Shown: one piece after another, positions 13,901 to 28,900 of the stretch | Position numbering within the stretch: the first letter of the stretch is position 1 | How the letters are laid out: each line of letters opens with the position of its first letter | NCBI GenBank assembly: GCA_964019695.1 | Contig: OZ026519.1 | Location: forward strand, 27,867,213 to 27,931,212 | DNA length: 64,000 nucleotides | Reading direction: 5' to 3' | Source of the DNA: Loripinus fragilis | Taxonomy: Eukaryota > Mollusca > Bivalvia > Lucinida > Lucinidae | Notes under the pieces: model-generated | Told to the model about the DNA's origin: nothing | The model's database searches: none | The model's input: the letters and a program-made list of their open reading frames with translations, nothing else | Program-made: the position numbers and the translations under genes

Positions 13901-16900
13901 TCTTTTGGAGCTTCTAAGCTTAGAAGGTGGCTGCACAGGCTCGTCTGAGCCTACACTTGTCAAAAAGTCACATTGTTGGAAATCACATGTCGTGGCTTAT
14001 TTGTAGTTGACATGGAACAATGTGGTGAGATACTAAATTCAACGTCGGGATTTATTGGTTACCTTAACAGCGAGGTGTATGGAAGATATGAGATCAACTG
14101 CTATTGGACTATCATTACCTCAGAAAACAAGAATGTGATTCTGAAGATTCATTCAATGAGTATATGGGATGGGACAAACTGCACTACAGATTTCTTAAAG
14201 GTAAATGGACCAAGTCCTATATTATTTGCGATAACTTGGATTACATTTGCGTGTGTTACTTATCGCAGGGGCGACCATCGAAAACTCAGAAGACACCATC
14301 GTCAGTGCCTTCATTATTTTTGATAGACTGGCTTACTCAGCAAAAAGTGCAACACTCTTGAATAAAAGCCCTGATTGCGAGAAAACCTGACTTTGTTGCA
14401 TCGCTGACCAGCTTGCTCACATCAGCGCGCCCATCTGCGCAGTCTGATGAGCGCCTTGCTATATGTATTCGCTTATTGGAAAGTATACCTTCTTAACTTG
14501 CTTTATGTAAACGTTCAAAGTCTAACTAGTTCTTGTAGCTGAGCAGGTCGGTTTGGCACTAAATCAGTTGGAAAACCGGATTACAGGTTGTTGTTGTTTT
14601 TCTCGCGAGGAATCTGAAATTGAAAACATTTTTTGAACTGATGTCCGCACGTGACTTTATGGAAGCGCACACTGTAATGTAATAGGTCCAAGAAGTAAAG
14701 CATGATGACAAGTCGTAATAAAGAGAAATAGCTTTTACATTCGACATAGTACGTTAGATTTACGCGATGACAAGTCGTAGACTATTTTAGGTAGTTAGGC
14801 TATAATTTTTTTTTCAATTAATTTACTTGCTTTACAAAAATCTTTAAATTTTGTCCAAAAGCATTGCACATGTCTACACTCCCAAAACAGATGAGGCATC
14901 GTTTCAATCTCTATGTTGTTCATGTAAACATCGCATTAAGAAACGCTTCCTAAGTAAGTAAGGGCGCAAAGATCAGGAATCGACAAACACCACAAATGAG
15001 AGCCAAGAGGTCAGCCCTTTCCCAGCAGATGACCACAATGCACATCTAATCAGATTCACACAAGGACATAGCAAACACAAGACAGAAAAAAACACATAAA
15101 AGATCCACAAAAGAAGTACCGCCTTGGAACGGTCAGTGAAATATTTTACTGGAGGGCTTAAACCGGTTTAACGGCGCCAACCTCACCCTTAATTCAGATG
15201 TGGATCAAGACACATAGATATTTGGTTTGCATGAAAGATCCCTAACCTACAATGCATCATCTCCTAAAGCATATAAATCAAGATATAACAAGGCGATAAA
15301 GCGAAGATAAGGACACAACAGTAAATAAAACCGAATACAGGAGCAAAAGAAATCCAACAGGTAAACCCCGGTGGGCGCGACAAACAGCCCTACCATCTCA
15401 TTAATAGATAAGTCTTTAAGTCGGAACCATCGCTTATTAGTAGGTTTTATTTGTTTTAGATATCTGTACTGGAAATTTCGTAGTTTCATATCGTTGGAAG
15501 CAAACATGGGGTCACCTTTTTTAAGTTCATAGAACTGTAGCCTTACTTTAACCAGTGAATGCAAATACATACATTGTACATATATATGGAAATATTGAGC
15601 TTTTAAATATACATGTATGCAACCTAAAAGTATTTCCAAATATATTGCTTCAATGATTTCCAAGAGGTGAATATATACCGGAGACTGGTAATAAGGTAGA
15701 TATATGACAATGGTGAACTTTGTCTTTAACAGAACATTAAAAAGGATTGCATGAAATGGATTGATTTCCATACATGGCTTCTGAAACTTCTGCTGAATAC
15801 AGACCATAATTAGTGCCACAATATACTCTGGCCATAATAGCGCTGATTCACAACACGTAATGGGTATATGTAAGATATATTTGGAATCTAAGCAAGTTGT
15901 ACAGTAGGTGTATAACATTTGATGCAAATTGAAGTTGATTGCAGGCTTTTGAATGTGAACTAATATGCTTGGTATAAGTATTTTTATGTGTTTCTTGTTT
16001 ATAGGGTAGATTGAAGTTATATGTTGCTTTCATTCGGGTGTGACAGCACAGGAATGTGTCACGTGCATGCTTAAATTGATATTGTTGATTAATGATCACA
16101 TATATTACCGACAAAATGTAAAATCAAAAAAAAAAAATATTTGTAATCGTAATTTAGCCAGCACTTGACGGTGATTATATGGGTAAATTGATTTGTGTTT
16201 TCAAATTTGTTATAGAAGAGCAAAAGGCATGCTTATATTTAAGTTATACATGTCTAGGATTAGCGTTTGATGGTGAAAAAGAAAATTTGGTTAAAAATAT
16301 ACTTATTTTATCAAAGCGTAGGAAACCTTAAATCATCTAATTCTATGCTGACTGCGCACTCAGAATAGCACGAATTGAGGCCAGTGTGTTTCACTATGCT
16401 CTATTCAAAGCTAAACTTCTTGACTGTATCAATTGATAATAAGAAGCTAGACCTTTCAACAGATGCATACTTATGGTACCATATATTCTATCTTTGTAGA
16501 GATAAAACCCAGTTATACGAACATAAAAAGTCTCCCTCGTAAGTGAAATGAAAAGACGTTGCCTGTAAGACGTTTTTAATGAATACTATCGCCGTAAAGG
16601 TATAGGAAAAGTTCGATCTATTTTAGGTAATTGATGGGCATAGTGACAGCTCTGATTTGATTGGTAGATTTTGCGGGACTGTTCCTTCGCAGAAAATATT
16701 GGCGACTTCAGGAACAATGCACGTGCATTACAGGTCAGGTGGAGATAGGCCTGCGAATGGATTCAACGCTACCTATTACGTATACAGAGAAGGTACGTTC
16801 AACATTTAATTATCAACATTATGATTAATGGTTAATTAATAACAGCATAGTTAATCCGAATATAATGAATTATTAAGAAACCGTGACTGGCCAATTAAAA

Positions 16901-19900
16901 AAAGACGATCCATGGCGGTGTGATGCTGTCACCAGTATATGACCAGAACAAATAATCTAAGGCCTTGATGGCTTGGGTTGCTGACTGCAATAAGTTCCAA
17001 GTAATACTGTCTCTGAGGCATTTAAGGTTTTGTAGGAATATATTAATAACCATGCCATCACTGTCAATAAATTTAATGTGGTAATTACAGCTTCTGAAAA
17101 TAGAAAATAAATTTGTGGTAAAATGGTTTACTGTAGATGAAAAAATCAAATGGTTTATATTTTGTACTTTACCTTAGGGTGTACAGCTCTAATGTACGTT
17201 TCTATGTCACACATTAAATAGAACAAGGTGAAATTGTCCTAAATTGCATTGCAGTTAATATTATTGCAGTTAATTATCTAAAAAACGAATTTGTCCTAGC
17301 AAGTGGAGGCCCAGGGTGAAAGTAAAGAGTTTTGCGGCATTTTATAGGCTGGGTCTCCATTGTTTGCAAAAGTCCGTGTTTAGAAGCTGTGCAGACTGCA
17401 CATGTTAAAAGTATGATACAGTTAAACCTGTCTTAAGCGGCCACTCAAAAAGAAGACCAAAATTGATTTTCAAGACCGACTATTGCTAAATGTAGGTCAA
17501 AAGTACTGCAGACTGCTCCCCTTGGGGGCAGTCTGTGATGCTTTCGACCTTCATTAAGCTACCGTTTGACATTAAAACCTTTGTTTTTTTTTCTATTTTT
17601 GGATGACCACTAAAGACAGGTTTTACTATTTGTTTTACTTCTGTCCTTTAGAGAACCATCGAGAATGTGGCGGTATCATTGTCAACAATACTGGCCTCAT
17701 AATGAGTCCTGACTACAATGGAGATGGAATGTATGACGATTATCTTGCCTGTCATTGGACCATTGTCGTAGAATCTAAGACATTTCTACATCTATTTATT
17801 CTTGAACTTAGCGTGGAAGATGATAGTTCATGCAAATATGACAATCTAAAGGTAATATCTTCAATTGTAAGTGAAAGCAAGCAGATATGAAGGCTAAAGA
17901 AGCAAGCTCTATCCATATAACACATGTCAATATGGCCATGAAATGCTATAATAAAAGATCACAAACCAATACATGGCACCATGAGGAAGATTCCTCAGAA
18001 CGCAGATAAGCCAGGACACACAAATACAAGTATGAATACAATTCAAGTAAAGTAACGAGTTAGGAAAACACAACGCCCCAACAGCAACGTAGAATGAATT
18101 AGCAGCAACAGCCTAAGACTCACATACATGTTATTGATATTAATTGAATTTTAGATAAATACCATATTTATCACATACATTTATATTTGAAATATTTAAA
18201 CCTTTTTTTATTCATTACAGATGCCTATAAACTGGTATTTTGTCAAGCAGGGAGGACCCAGATGAGATGCCACATAGTGTAGCATGCTACCATGGTCTGC
18301 AATGTATGCTAAAATATTAACAAACAATCTTCAGAGATAGAACTTTTATTAAATTTAGTAATTTTTATCTGTGACCCCTTAAACTACAAACTGTGTATTG
18401 TATCTAAATATATGGGTATGCCAATGTAAAGGATTAAGCTGCAAATGTCATTCTTATAGACATGATTAATTAATAACAGCATAGTTAATCCGAATATAAT
18501 GAATTATTAAGTTCACATTTTTCTGATTAAATTGAGGAAAATCGTGTCTGTATGCGAAACTGTCAGACCTTTTATAAATCCTTAAAACTCATAACAAAGA
18601 TGGCGAAAAAGAATCATTATCATGGTCTGATGTGGGTAAAGACCTTTAGTGTATGCTTAATTTCATCTGAATTGATGCAGAATCTCTGTTCTGGAATAAA
18701 TCTTATAATCAAAAAGGGTGCACTTGTCCTCACTTACACATAAAAAGGATACGTTTATTTTTCATGCATACCAGACTGGTGGTTCCCTTGGGATCCCCGT
18801 TTGTAATCACTCTTTTGTCAACACACAGCAAGCCTTCTGATGCCAATCAGTAATCCTTGGGACGGGGTTTTCTGTCCAACTCTCACACTCCTGATATAAT
18901 CTCATATTCTCACCATTTTGCTATAGACAAGCTGTTTGGTAGACTATTCACAATGAGAATTGCTAACGAGTAAATTGTAACAAGTCATAACTTTACGGAG
19001 TAATTTACGCAAATAAAAACATATTTTGAAATATTCAAATGTCAAGATGGAATTTGCGACAACTTTCTTATCTGTAAATATAACTCCTATACGTTTTTGG
19101 CATGCAGGAAAAAACAATCAGGAGCTTTAGCTGTTTGGGGCAATTGGAAAAGTCTACCCCAGCTATACAGATTTGGTAACTTCCTAAAAATCCTTTAACA
19201 ATATCAGTTCATAAATTCCGCTGTCATATGCTGTAACTACTGTATATTAATGGAGACATTTTATTAACCATGCAATTTACGCGCTTTTACAGCATATGGT
19301 TTGCGCCCATAAGTACTTCTAAGCTTTGTGCAATTTGTTTTTTAAACATTCTAAGATTCTAGATTAGTATGCAGGTCAAACTTTGTGTTTTGTAAAACAC
19401 TTTTAAAACCAATTTCATGTCTTGAACGCTTTGGCTCTGAAATCTTCAGAGGCTGGTCTGCGACTAATAAGCGAGAAACCATGCTATCAGGGATTTCCAC
19501 CAGGCAAGGCTTTATCTAGCCTGCTCAGCTACCAAAAGCTTGAAATTGAAGCATGTAAAGGTAGAAAATATACTTTTTGTTCCTACCAGTAAGAAACGTA
19601 CATAACCACTGATTAGACTGACAAGATTGGAAGGTTGTTATATTTCTTTGTTGTTTGCATGCTCCAAAACTAGATATTTTATGGTAAGTATCATAATTGT
19701 GTTTACATGTACGTATGTGCCAATCTGACTTGGGTTTGCGAACTACAAAACCACAAACCAGCCTGCACATCTGTGCAGCCTGATCAGCGCCTTTGTAATC
19801 CACTTTTTGGCACGTTTCATATCTAATTTAGCTACAAGAGAAATTTTAAATTTTAGCTAGTCTCAGAAGCGGAGGAGACTGGTTTAAGAGTCACTTTGTC

Positions 19901-22900
19901 GGAAATCATGAAGAGCGGTTTTGTTGCACCATGGCTCATATGTAATACATATGCTCATTTTAGGTGTTCGATGGTCCAAATCAAGGAAATCCACTTATTG
20001 GAACATATTGTGGAGAATTGGGAGGAAAGAAAATTCGAGCGACATCCAACAAGTTACATGTTACCTTTGACTCAGATAACACTATCCACAGATCTGGTTT
20101 TGTTCTAGGATTTATCCAAGCTGAAGGTACTTTTTTCAATCTGAGCAGGTTCGGGAAATTTTGTTTTTTCTTTCATAGTTGGGGACCCGAAATCGTATAT
20201 CATGCAAAACACAAATGTTTCCCACCTGAGAGGTGTAAAACCTGATTTTAATATACTGATAGTTTACATTGTGTTTGATATAAAGCACTGCATAGCAATG
20301 TTATCAGAATAGTATTTTGCAGGAAAATGCATTTCATATGCCGCAAAGGTCAAGCTCAGCAAACTTTCATATTGTAGTAATTGTGACCTTTTCCTTATTG
20401 ATAAGTTTAACCATGTGTATTTGGTCTTCAAAAGAACTGTTACATTTAAAAGATCCATTGAAGTACCCAGAACATAAGTTTTGTTGGAGAAATAACAAAG
20501 TATGTAAGGGTGCAAAGATCAGGAATAGGTACAATCAAGAACCACACTTGACTCACAGTTAGACACCAAAAATGAGAACCAAGAGGTCAACCCTTTCCCA
20601 GCAGGTGACCACAAGGCACATATAAATAGACGCGCACAAAGGCATAGCAAACATACGACAAAAAAAACATAAAATGTCCACAAAAGAAGTACTGCCTTGG
20701 AACAGTCAGTAAACTATTTTACTGGAGAAGGCTTAAACGGGTTGATTTAAAATGTATATTAGTTGTTAAAACCAAGCAATTCAATTACTAATCAGGTTGC
20801 TTTTTCAGGAATAGAATGCTATGTTGTACGCTGTTTGATCAGACATCTTTGCTTTTATGTTTATGAAAATATTATTGGACTGTTATAATTTTTAGAAAAT
20901 GCTTGGAGGGAATGGCCTGATGGTGACTATGCTATTCCAATGCCAATACAAGGGTGTCCAGATCAAAAGCTTAACAAGTGGCTGGAGGGATACATCAACA
21001 TTACATTTCCTACGGATTACAATTTGAGGGAAATGAGATTAGGAGTTGTGTCTCAGAAAGACTATCTTTTTACGCTTGGTCCATTTGGAAAGAGAAGTTA
21101 CCAACTGAATTTCTGCATAAAAAGTTCTACAAAGAATGATGCATCAGACAGATGTGACAATAACCCTGATTGGCTGACAAAAGAATCAACACAGGAATGG
21201 CCACGTGGTACATATGCTATATATAAGACAACGTCGTCAGAGTGTCCTCATGGTGAGTTTCTTAAATCGTACAAAACAAAAAAAGCAGTTAGAGATTGGA
21301 TATAAACTGCAGATAAAAGGTGTACAGTACACACAAGCAAATGCAATGCTACACCCCATGCACACTTCCCTTGACTTCTTTGGCTTTCCAACTATGGCTC
21401 AACTTCAGGTTTTCTTAAGCCCGGACTATCTGTGTGTCATGAGCCCTTATATTTGTACCATCATAGTGTTAATTTGATTAGATTGTGTCTCTGTGATGCT
21501 ACATTGCAATATTTAGGAAGCCTCTATGCGAACTAAACAATTGTTTGTTTTTAACATCAACAGAATCTAGGGTGAATATTTGGTACCGTGAAAATGCATA
21601 TAAGCCCCCAGTGGCTTAGGCTGATGTCCGTTCTAAGGCGGTGGTTCTATTGTTGTTGCTGAATTATTGTTTATTGTATTCCCCATTGTTTGTTGGAGTT
21701 CTGTGTTTGGTGTTTGTTTTGTTAATCAGTATTTTGTGTACGTCTTTTTGCAATCATCTTGATGGGGAAGAGAGAGGTTGTTGCTTTACTTTAACTGTTT
21801 TCCTGATATCTTGTGACAGTCATTGTTGGGTGGCTCTTCCTCATGGTGCCATGGTTTGGTCTGATGTGTGAGAGTGTGGTATTTTCCCTGATCATGCACA
21901 CTTGTTTTTTTTCTATTTAGCTCTGACCAAGCTTTATCTTGGGCATTTGAGCAATGTTTGGAGAGATGTATTCACGTTACGTCATTTTCACCCCTATTAC
22001 TAAGCATTGTTATGTTCCGTCGTACATAACAGACCAACACACTTTAAGGACATATGCTACTAAATACTTCCAATGTTGAAACATTTTCAATACTTTGCAT
22101 ACAGTTTGTTTTATGCATGGGCTATCCATTTATGAAATAAAAAGGATATGTCACCATGCTTATTTTTTCAGAATCTCATATTGAAGTTTTCAGCATTTGA
22201 CTTATTTTCTAAAAATATAAAATAATAACACTAGTCCTAAATATCGAGCTAGAACGGTTGTAATCTTCAGCCAGCTTCTTTCTTTTAACTTAAATTACTG
22301 CCCATGACCTCAAACCTTTTAGAAAATGTGCTAGTTTATTTGTTATCCCATGCTGAGACAAAATACTGCATGATATATTTTGCGATTCGTCGAAAATTGG
22401 AATTTGGTTTTTTAGAATAAATCATGTATTAAAAATCTGATGTTGAAAATCTTAAAAAATATTTTTAATTTATGGACTATTATAATACTTTTCAGAAAAA
22501 AGAATAAAAATCTAGGATCTCCGAACTAATTCTCTTTCAAAAGGGCCAAATTTAACCCCACCCCCATAGGTTTCATACGTAATTCAATATAAAAAGTTCA
22601 GGAATGACCATTTTGGTCTTTTTTAATGATGCCATTTTACTTGTATTTGAAGCAATTTAGCATTAAAATGTTAAAAAAAGAAAGAAAAAACACACTGAAA
22701 ATATGTGCGCACCGGGGAATCAATCCTGGTCCTCTGGCTTCGTAGCCAGACACGCTAACCACTAGGCTACGAGGTCAGGTCGTGCGCCGCTCTAAATAAC
22801 CGTACAAATAGTAGAGACTCGGCCACTATCGTATTCGTAACCAGGGTAATTGTGTACGTCGTTTGATTTCGAATAAGCTACATTAATCTGTCTTTAGTGC

Positions 22901-25900
22901 TGAGACGATCAGATCTGATAAGATGTCAATAGATATTTTTGACACACTTCTATACTATAATTTGCCAAGAAAATGTCGGTACACCGATATGACATAAGAA
23001 TATCGGAAAGCTGTGTTGATCCGAATCCGTTAATGGTCGAAAGACAGGACCCAGACAACTTTACCCATTTCCAGACGCGGGAAAGGGGCGCATTGGAAAT
23101 AGCCGCATATGTCTTTAATGAAAAGTGAAACTATATATTGGCATTGGATAAAGGCAGTTTTCGACACTAAACTCCAGCTGTTAAGTTTTTAGAACTAATT
23201 TTTTGCAATAATGTTTTTATTTTCAATTTTAGCAAAATATGTTCGCGATGAAAGTTGTAGAGGAGACTTTCCAACAACTTCTACAAAAGGTCTAGTGCTT
23301 GTGGGGCAAACAGATTTTTGTGTATGTAGATGAAAATTTTGCAATAAATTGAATTCGTCTTAATTTCTACGTATTTCATTGGTAGTTACATTTCGTTTAG
23401 GCGTGTCTCAAAAGATATTCGTAAGCGGTGCATATCCCATTATTCAAAGGTTGTGCATAACATAAAACTGCCATTAACATACTAAGAATTTACCGTGCAT
23501 ATGCAAAATCAACTTTAAGCAGGCTCGTTTGTAGGAACAAATGTTGGGGTTTCGCATGACATTAATTTTTTCTCTTAAGCACGTGCTACGAAATGAACGG
23601 TATTGAGATGACCCCACTAGCTTAACGCACGAGCGAATGAGGCGCGATTTTCATTTCATTTGAACAAGCTATCCATCGCCTTAAAGTACTACCGCATTAA
23701 TAAGAAACGCGAAAAATCGACTTTAAGTGCATCTTTTCACGTTATTTTCTCTAGATTTTTTCGATATGCGGGTAGAAAAAGCTGCAGTATTTTTTGACAA
23801 AATTTTCAAGCTGATACTTTTGCTATGTTTTTGTGTAATTAGATGGAATTTTGGCGTATTTTTGGTTCTTTTCAACGGGGGAGTATTACTGTTGGTAGAA
23901 TGGACATAAACTGACCCAGTTATTAATAATATGCAACGGTTGACTAAATAATTCATGTCGTTTCAGGTCAGAGATCCCCGTGTAGGTTATACACTGAACA
24001 AGAGTGAAAACGCTACACCTGAATTGTTTGCCATTTATATGCATAAATGATGCAATCCAGTAAAGCAAATGAAAGTGTATCTGACTGTTCAGACTGGGTT
24101 ATACATAAAGTAAAAGGTTTATGGATGTTGTCCCGAGGAAACACTTGAAAGTAAGAAAGAGGGCAAAAATCAGGAATCGATACAATCAAGCCCACACCTG
24201 ACCCAGGATACCAACTGGAAAGTGAAAACTTCACAATTAGACATCACAAACGAGAGCCAAGAGGTCAGCCCTTTCCAAGCAGGGGACAATAAACAGACGC
24301 GCACGAAAGCATAACAAAAACAAGACAGAAAAATGTCATTGAGAGGTTGCAGGGGTCCAATTTTTCAGGTTACAAATTTAAACGGAAATATCACACAGTT
24401 TAGGCCTTCAGAAACCCACTGCCAACCAGATCCGACTGAACGAAATTGTAGTCTTAGATATGTGACAACCAAAAATATGTTTAGAAAAGCAGCCTAGGAA
24501 AGTGTGATTTCATCAAATTGGCCAAGCTTGAAATTTTAACACTGAAATCTCCATAGGAAAATCATTGTGTTGTTGCATCTTAGTCTGAGCACTTTACTGG
24601 TCGATAAATGGTAAGAACAACGTGCTGATAGGTCTACATGATTTGGCAAAAGGAAGAAAGTTATCGAAAATCGTGATAAATAGAAGATTTACTGAATATT
24701 TAATATTCCCTATTTGTTTTGTCAAAGGGAATATTTTACATTTTTTTACAAATTTGATAAATTCGAAATTGATTTCTGAGCTTGTTTCAAGTGATAATAC
24801 AGTTTTCTTGTGTATTAATGCAACACAAGTATGACGAATTCTGATAAGCATAGCAATCTTTTTGCGCATGCGCGATTGCAAAATTCAGTGAATAAAGCTT
24901 TAAACACAAAAAAAGGGAATTAACTCAGACATCAAACGAGACAAAATGGTGGAACTTCGACGAATCGCTTGCTGGATGTCTTGAAAACATTATTAAGCTT
25001 TAGTAAATACTTTTCGTCCAATGCTTTCTTACAAAATATAAAATATTGTAGTGTAGCACTTTCACTATTGTTTAGTATAGCATAAAGTGTATCGTTCCAT
25101 ATAAAGTACTGCTGCATAAATTAGAATCGCGAATAAATGACTTTAGGTGTACGTTTTCAATTTACATCGCATTGAGCATTGAATAATCGTGAATCATTTC
25201 AGGCAGTATTTTGACAAAAGATAATAGCTGGTATTACGGCTAATTTTTGCTCTTATAATTCTGATGGTAGAATTTGGGCATTTTATTCCACTTATTTGAC
25301 ACTTGACAGAGATAATCCAGGGATATGCCTTATCCATTTTGCTAGAAAACTATTATTTCTGCTAAAATGGACGTTATTTTTAGCTGGGCCTTATATATAA
25401 GCTATTCAAAATTCATGTCAATTATGCTCTAATAAAGATATTAAGGATTCTTGTGCCAATCAAATATGCGAAGGGCCCATAGACATTTCCAAAGGCCCAT
25501 TAAAATGATGTAATCTGCATGTATTTGAATAGGAACAGAACAGAACAGTTCTGTTCTGTAGTTGATAATGTTTAGGCCGTTTACTACTGTAAAAGTTGTT
25601 TTAATAAAACTGTCCATAATAGCCACATCACGCTGTTTTAGTAGAAAATGTCCTTACAAACATAGCAAACAGTATTTACCGTGATCAAACTGATCGTATT
25701 GGATCAGTTGGATATGTGTCTACGCTGATTGAATCGCTAATATCAACTGAATGGCAGTGCTTAAAAATAAAACTGGCATGTACAAAGCAATCACGATTTT
25801 AAAATGTGTGATGCTTTTGACACTTACCTGTAGATATTTAAGTACAGATATATAGGCCATCACATGGCTGTTACACCGTTTGAATTCCCCCCGCTTTTCA

Positions 25901-28900
25901 GAAAGCCTAAAAATGCCGAAATTCCCAAGAGATCAGGGGTCAAGGCAGTGATAGTAGATTCTTCAAACAATTTTCTTATGACACTGCAGGATATTCTGAA
26001 TCCAGATTTGAGCTTAACGTTCGGAAAAATGCAAGTAATAAAATAATATTCCAGATTTTCGCGTTTCTTATTATTGCGGCAGGACTATAGTAATCGAATT
26101 ATGGCGGCGCAATGTAACGTATTGACTGACATTTTCGACTTGGTTTATTTTCCCTTTGCTTAAAATGTTCAAAGAGTGCATCTAAGCACAGATGAACCTG
26201 CAGTATCTTGGATGTTGGAACTGTTTGGAGAAGTTGGCGGAGATATTCCTGAATTCCTTTCATCGGGATAAGTTTTTTTGATTAATGACACAGAAAATGT
26301 TAACAGCTGGAGTTTAATAGCAACCAACCAACGAGTTGTTGTCGCACGGCGGCAACAACGAGGGCTGGTTGCTGTTACGATTAGAGGCTCTGTTCTGTTC
26401 TATTCTTCTGCTATATGAAGGCCTGATTTCCATTCTGTCAAAACAGAGTTCCGGTATCTATACGGAGTCGATTCGATCGAACTAAGAACCTTATTCTACC
26501 TTTGAAAAATGTGGTGTGATCATCATTGACATTGAAAAAAATACAAAAAGTAAAAGTGAATCGCAAAGATGCCAGTTTTGTTGATATTTAACTTGAATCT
26601 TAACCATAAGACTGAGGGATGTTTTTGATCACCAGGAGCTTGAACGTTAACGATAGCTCTTTCAAGCAAGCGGCTGTGTGATCTCCATGACGTGACGTCA
26701 CAATTCTTATAACGTTACGTCACCACGTGATAACGACTTAAGCCAAACGCCAACTGCCACGTGCATCGTCGCGCCTTTGGAAGGACGGCCACAAAGACCG
26801 GCAGCGTAAGATTTTGTGTGACCAGCAAAGACTCAGATCAGCCTGCGCATACACGCAGTCTGATCAGAGCCTTTGCTAGTCACTTGAATTTTCTATGCGT
26901 GCTATGCTACTGAATGAACATCATTTGGTGTTTCTAAGCTTAAAAAAGACGCTGCACAGGCTCGTCTGAGTCTACACTTGTCAAAATGACACATTGTTGG
27001 AAATCACATGTCGCTGCTCAAATTACAATTCTTATGGTATCCAATAGGAACTTCCGTTCAAGCTCGCAGGTTTATTTTGTTTCCTTATACTCAGAGCAAT
27101 GACAATTTACTGAAACACTTTTGTCACTTTTCATAAGGTGTTCTGTGCCAGGTGTGGTACTAATTGTATCAGTTCCTGATATTTACCTTCTTCCTTACTT
27201 TTTAAACTCACGCGAGTACCGACTCACAAGAAATACCGTATACTGTGCTATCCTCTCAGATGATATAGTGGTTGGTTGCCCATTAGGTGTGCCTATTTCA
27301 TATTAGTAGCTTAAGTATAAAATTGGTGTAAGAAAAGAAGTATATCATCTGTTACTCAAATGATATCATTTAAATCAACTGAATCTTGGCTATATCAATT
27401 TAACCGCTGACTTACTCTAGTTCATACAGCAATGGCTGTGCATTATCTAGGCATTATAGTAAGGCTATGTGTGATTCATTTCTTATTGCATGTAATGCTT
27501 GGATAAAAACAGTGTTTTCAAGCACAGATGTACAACGATATTAGAAAAGTCAAACATATTGACCCTTGCCCTGTACATCCCAGAAAGTTTATTAAATGTA
27601 ACAAAACGGTATAATTAATCATTGTACAAAGGGTTTAAGTCTTACCAGAGATCTGAATTGAATTCTATTTCACATAAGTTTGATCTCTTTTAGGATTTGT
27701 AAGTAACTCCTACACTTGGGAGCCTCTATTTAGGCGGACAGTATCTACCAGCTCATTTGGACCTGTTCCTGTATTCACCAAAGAACGAACAGTTGCTTAT
27801 GATCAAGGCCTTACTATAGACTACTGTGTGAAGCGTTTTGTCAATGATACAGATACATTTCAATCTGACTTGCGTCCACCTTTTATGGTACTTTCACCAT
27901 ACTCATTTTCAGTAAGTATCCTACCTTTAAGGTGGTGTACATTAGATCTAATTGCGTAAAGAACCTGTATTTGAAACCATCCATAAAATATTCTATCATA
28001 TGACATCATATATGGGAGTAATACGATTCTACCTACTATATCACTTGTGTTTCACATATTTAGTAACGTTATTGTATATCATCAATGACAACGCTGTGTG
28101 CATAGTGACAAAATCTTAACGCAAAATGTGGTTCCAGTGTCGTTTTAATTATCACAATTTTGATACATTGAACGAATTATTCGTGCTCCTGTATTATTGA
28201 TTTTATTAAAATTGTTGCAAAAAGCAGTAATATTATTTTCACGTCTTGCATTTTATCTCTTAAGCCAGCTTGTGTTAAACATACTCTGAACCACTTGTGA
28301 CTCTAGAGTCATTTTAGCTCATACCAATCTGACTATCAACCTAACAGATCAAAGCCTTTGGTTAGCGTTTACAAGGTGGCCTAGGACTCTTTATCCTTGC
28401 AAACAGCAAGGACTCTGACCAGACTATTTACAGTAAGCGGATGCTTAGCCTGGATTCACATATTAGTTTATTGGTTGTGACATGCATTGGCAAAGACATC
28501 TCTTGGCTTTATCTATTGTTGTCTAATAAACTGTTTAAAAGGCAAGTATGGCCAGCAGATGCCCCAATCAGATAACACATACCAACCCATGTCATCGCGT
28601 AGATAACTTTATAGCAGTGTAAATGCAATATTGTTTTGTTGTAGTAAGCGGTTCTATTTTGTTAATCACCTTTTTCTGAGATATCCCTTAAGTTGTGATA
28701 TTGTTGTTTATCAGTAAGCCCTTTCGAGCTTGTATCTGTTGTTGCTTGTGGGGGCTCTGGGTTTGATCTTTGTTGGGGTTGTGTCTTGTGTTGTTGTTTT
28801 GTTTGTACTTAGTTTCACAATCATATTGATGGGGAAGAAAGAGCTTGCAGAAAGCATGGTCACATTAATTGTTATATTGATATCACAGCAAATGCATTAA

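Larger units (their letters stand above)
9894..14006. other. Intron 3 content: transposon-rich, no gene
   Basis: Holds an inverted-repeat element at about 10388-11180, a family R2 dispersed repeat at about 11285-11530, a TA-flanked TIR element at 12078-13432 and a family A MITE at 13781-13997 that ends 9 bp before exon 4. Nothing else recognisable. Confidence 0.6.
21253..27693. other. Intron 8 content: long, repeat-rich
   Basis: Family R2 repeat (about 21620-21912); 1.1 kb TIR element with tRNA-like insert (about 22043-23127); two diverged direct copies of an unnamed sequence (about 23680-23900 and 25100-25330); R1 repeat (24150-24340); a coding-like fragment (25864-26270); MITE A copy 3 (26800-27018); R1 tail (27140-27205, inverted). 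I do not place an exon of the mosaic gene here. Confidence 0.55.

Noticed and set aside
15247..15927. 226-codon ORF on the minus strand
   Set aside because: Partly translated from the R1 composite repeat; the rest is low-complexity hydrophobic sequence from AT-rich DNA, with no domain.
23233..23321. Candidate exon after 'ttcaattttag' with donor gtatgt, encoding ESCRGDFPTTSTKG
   Set aside because: Its phases (1 in, 0 out) cannot sit between exons 8 and 9, whose direct junction restores the ApeC CPHGF motif. It would need an unseen partner exon.
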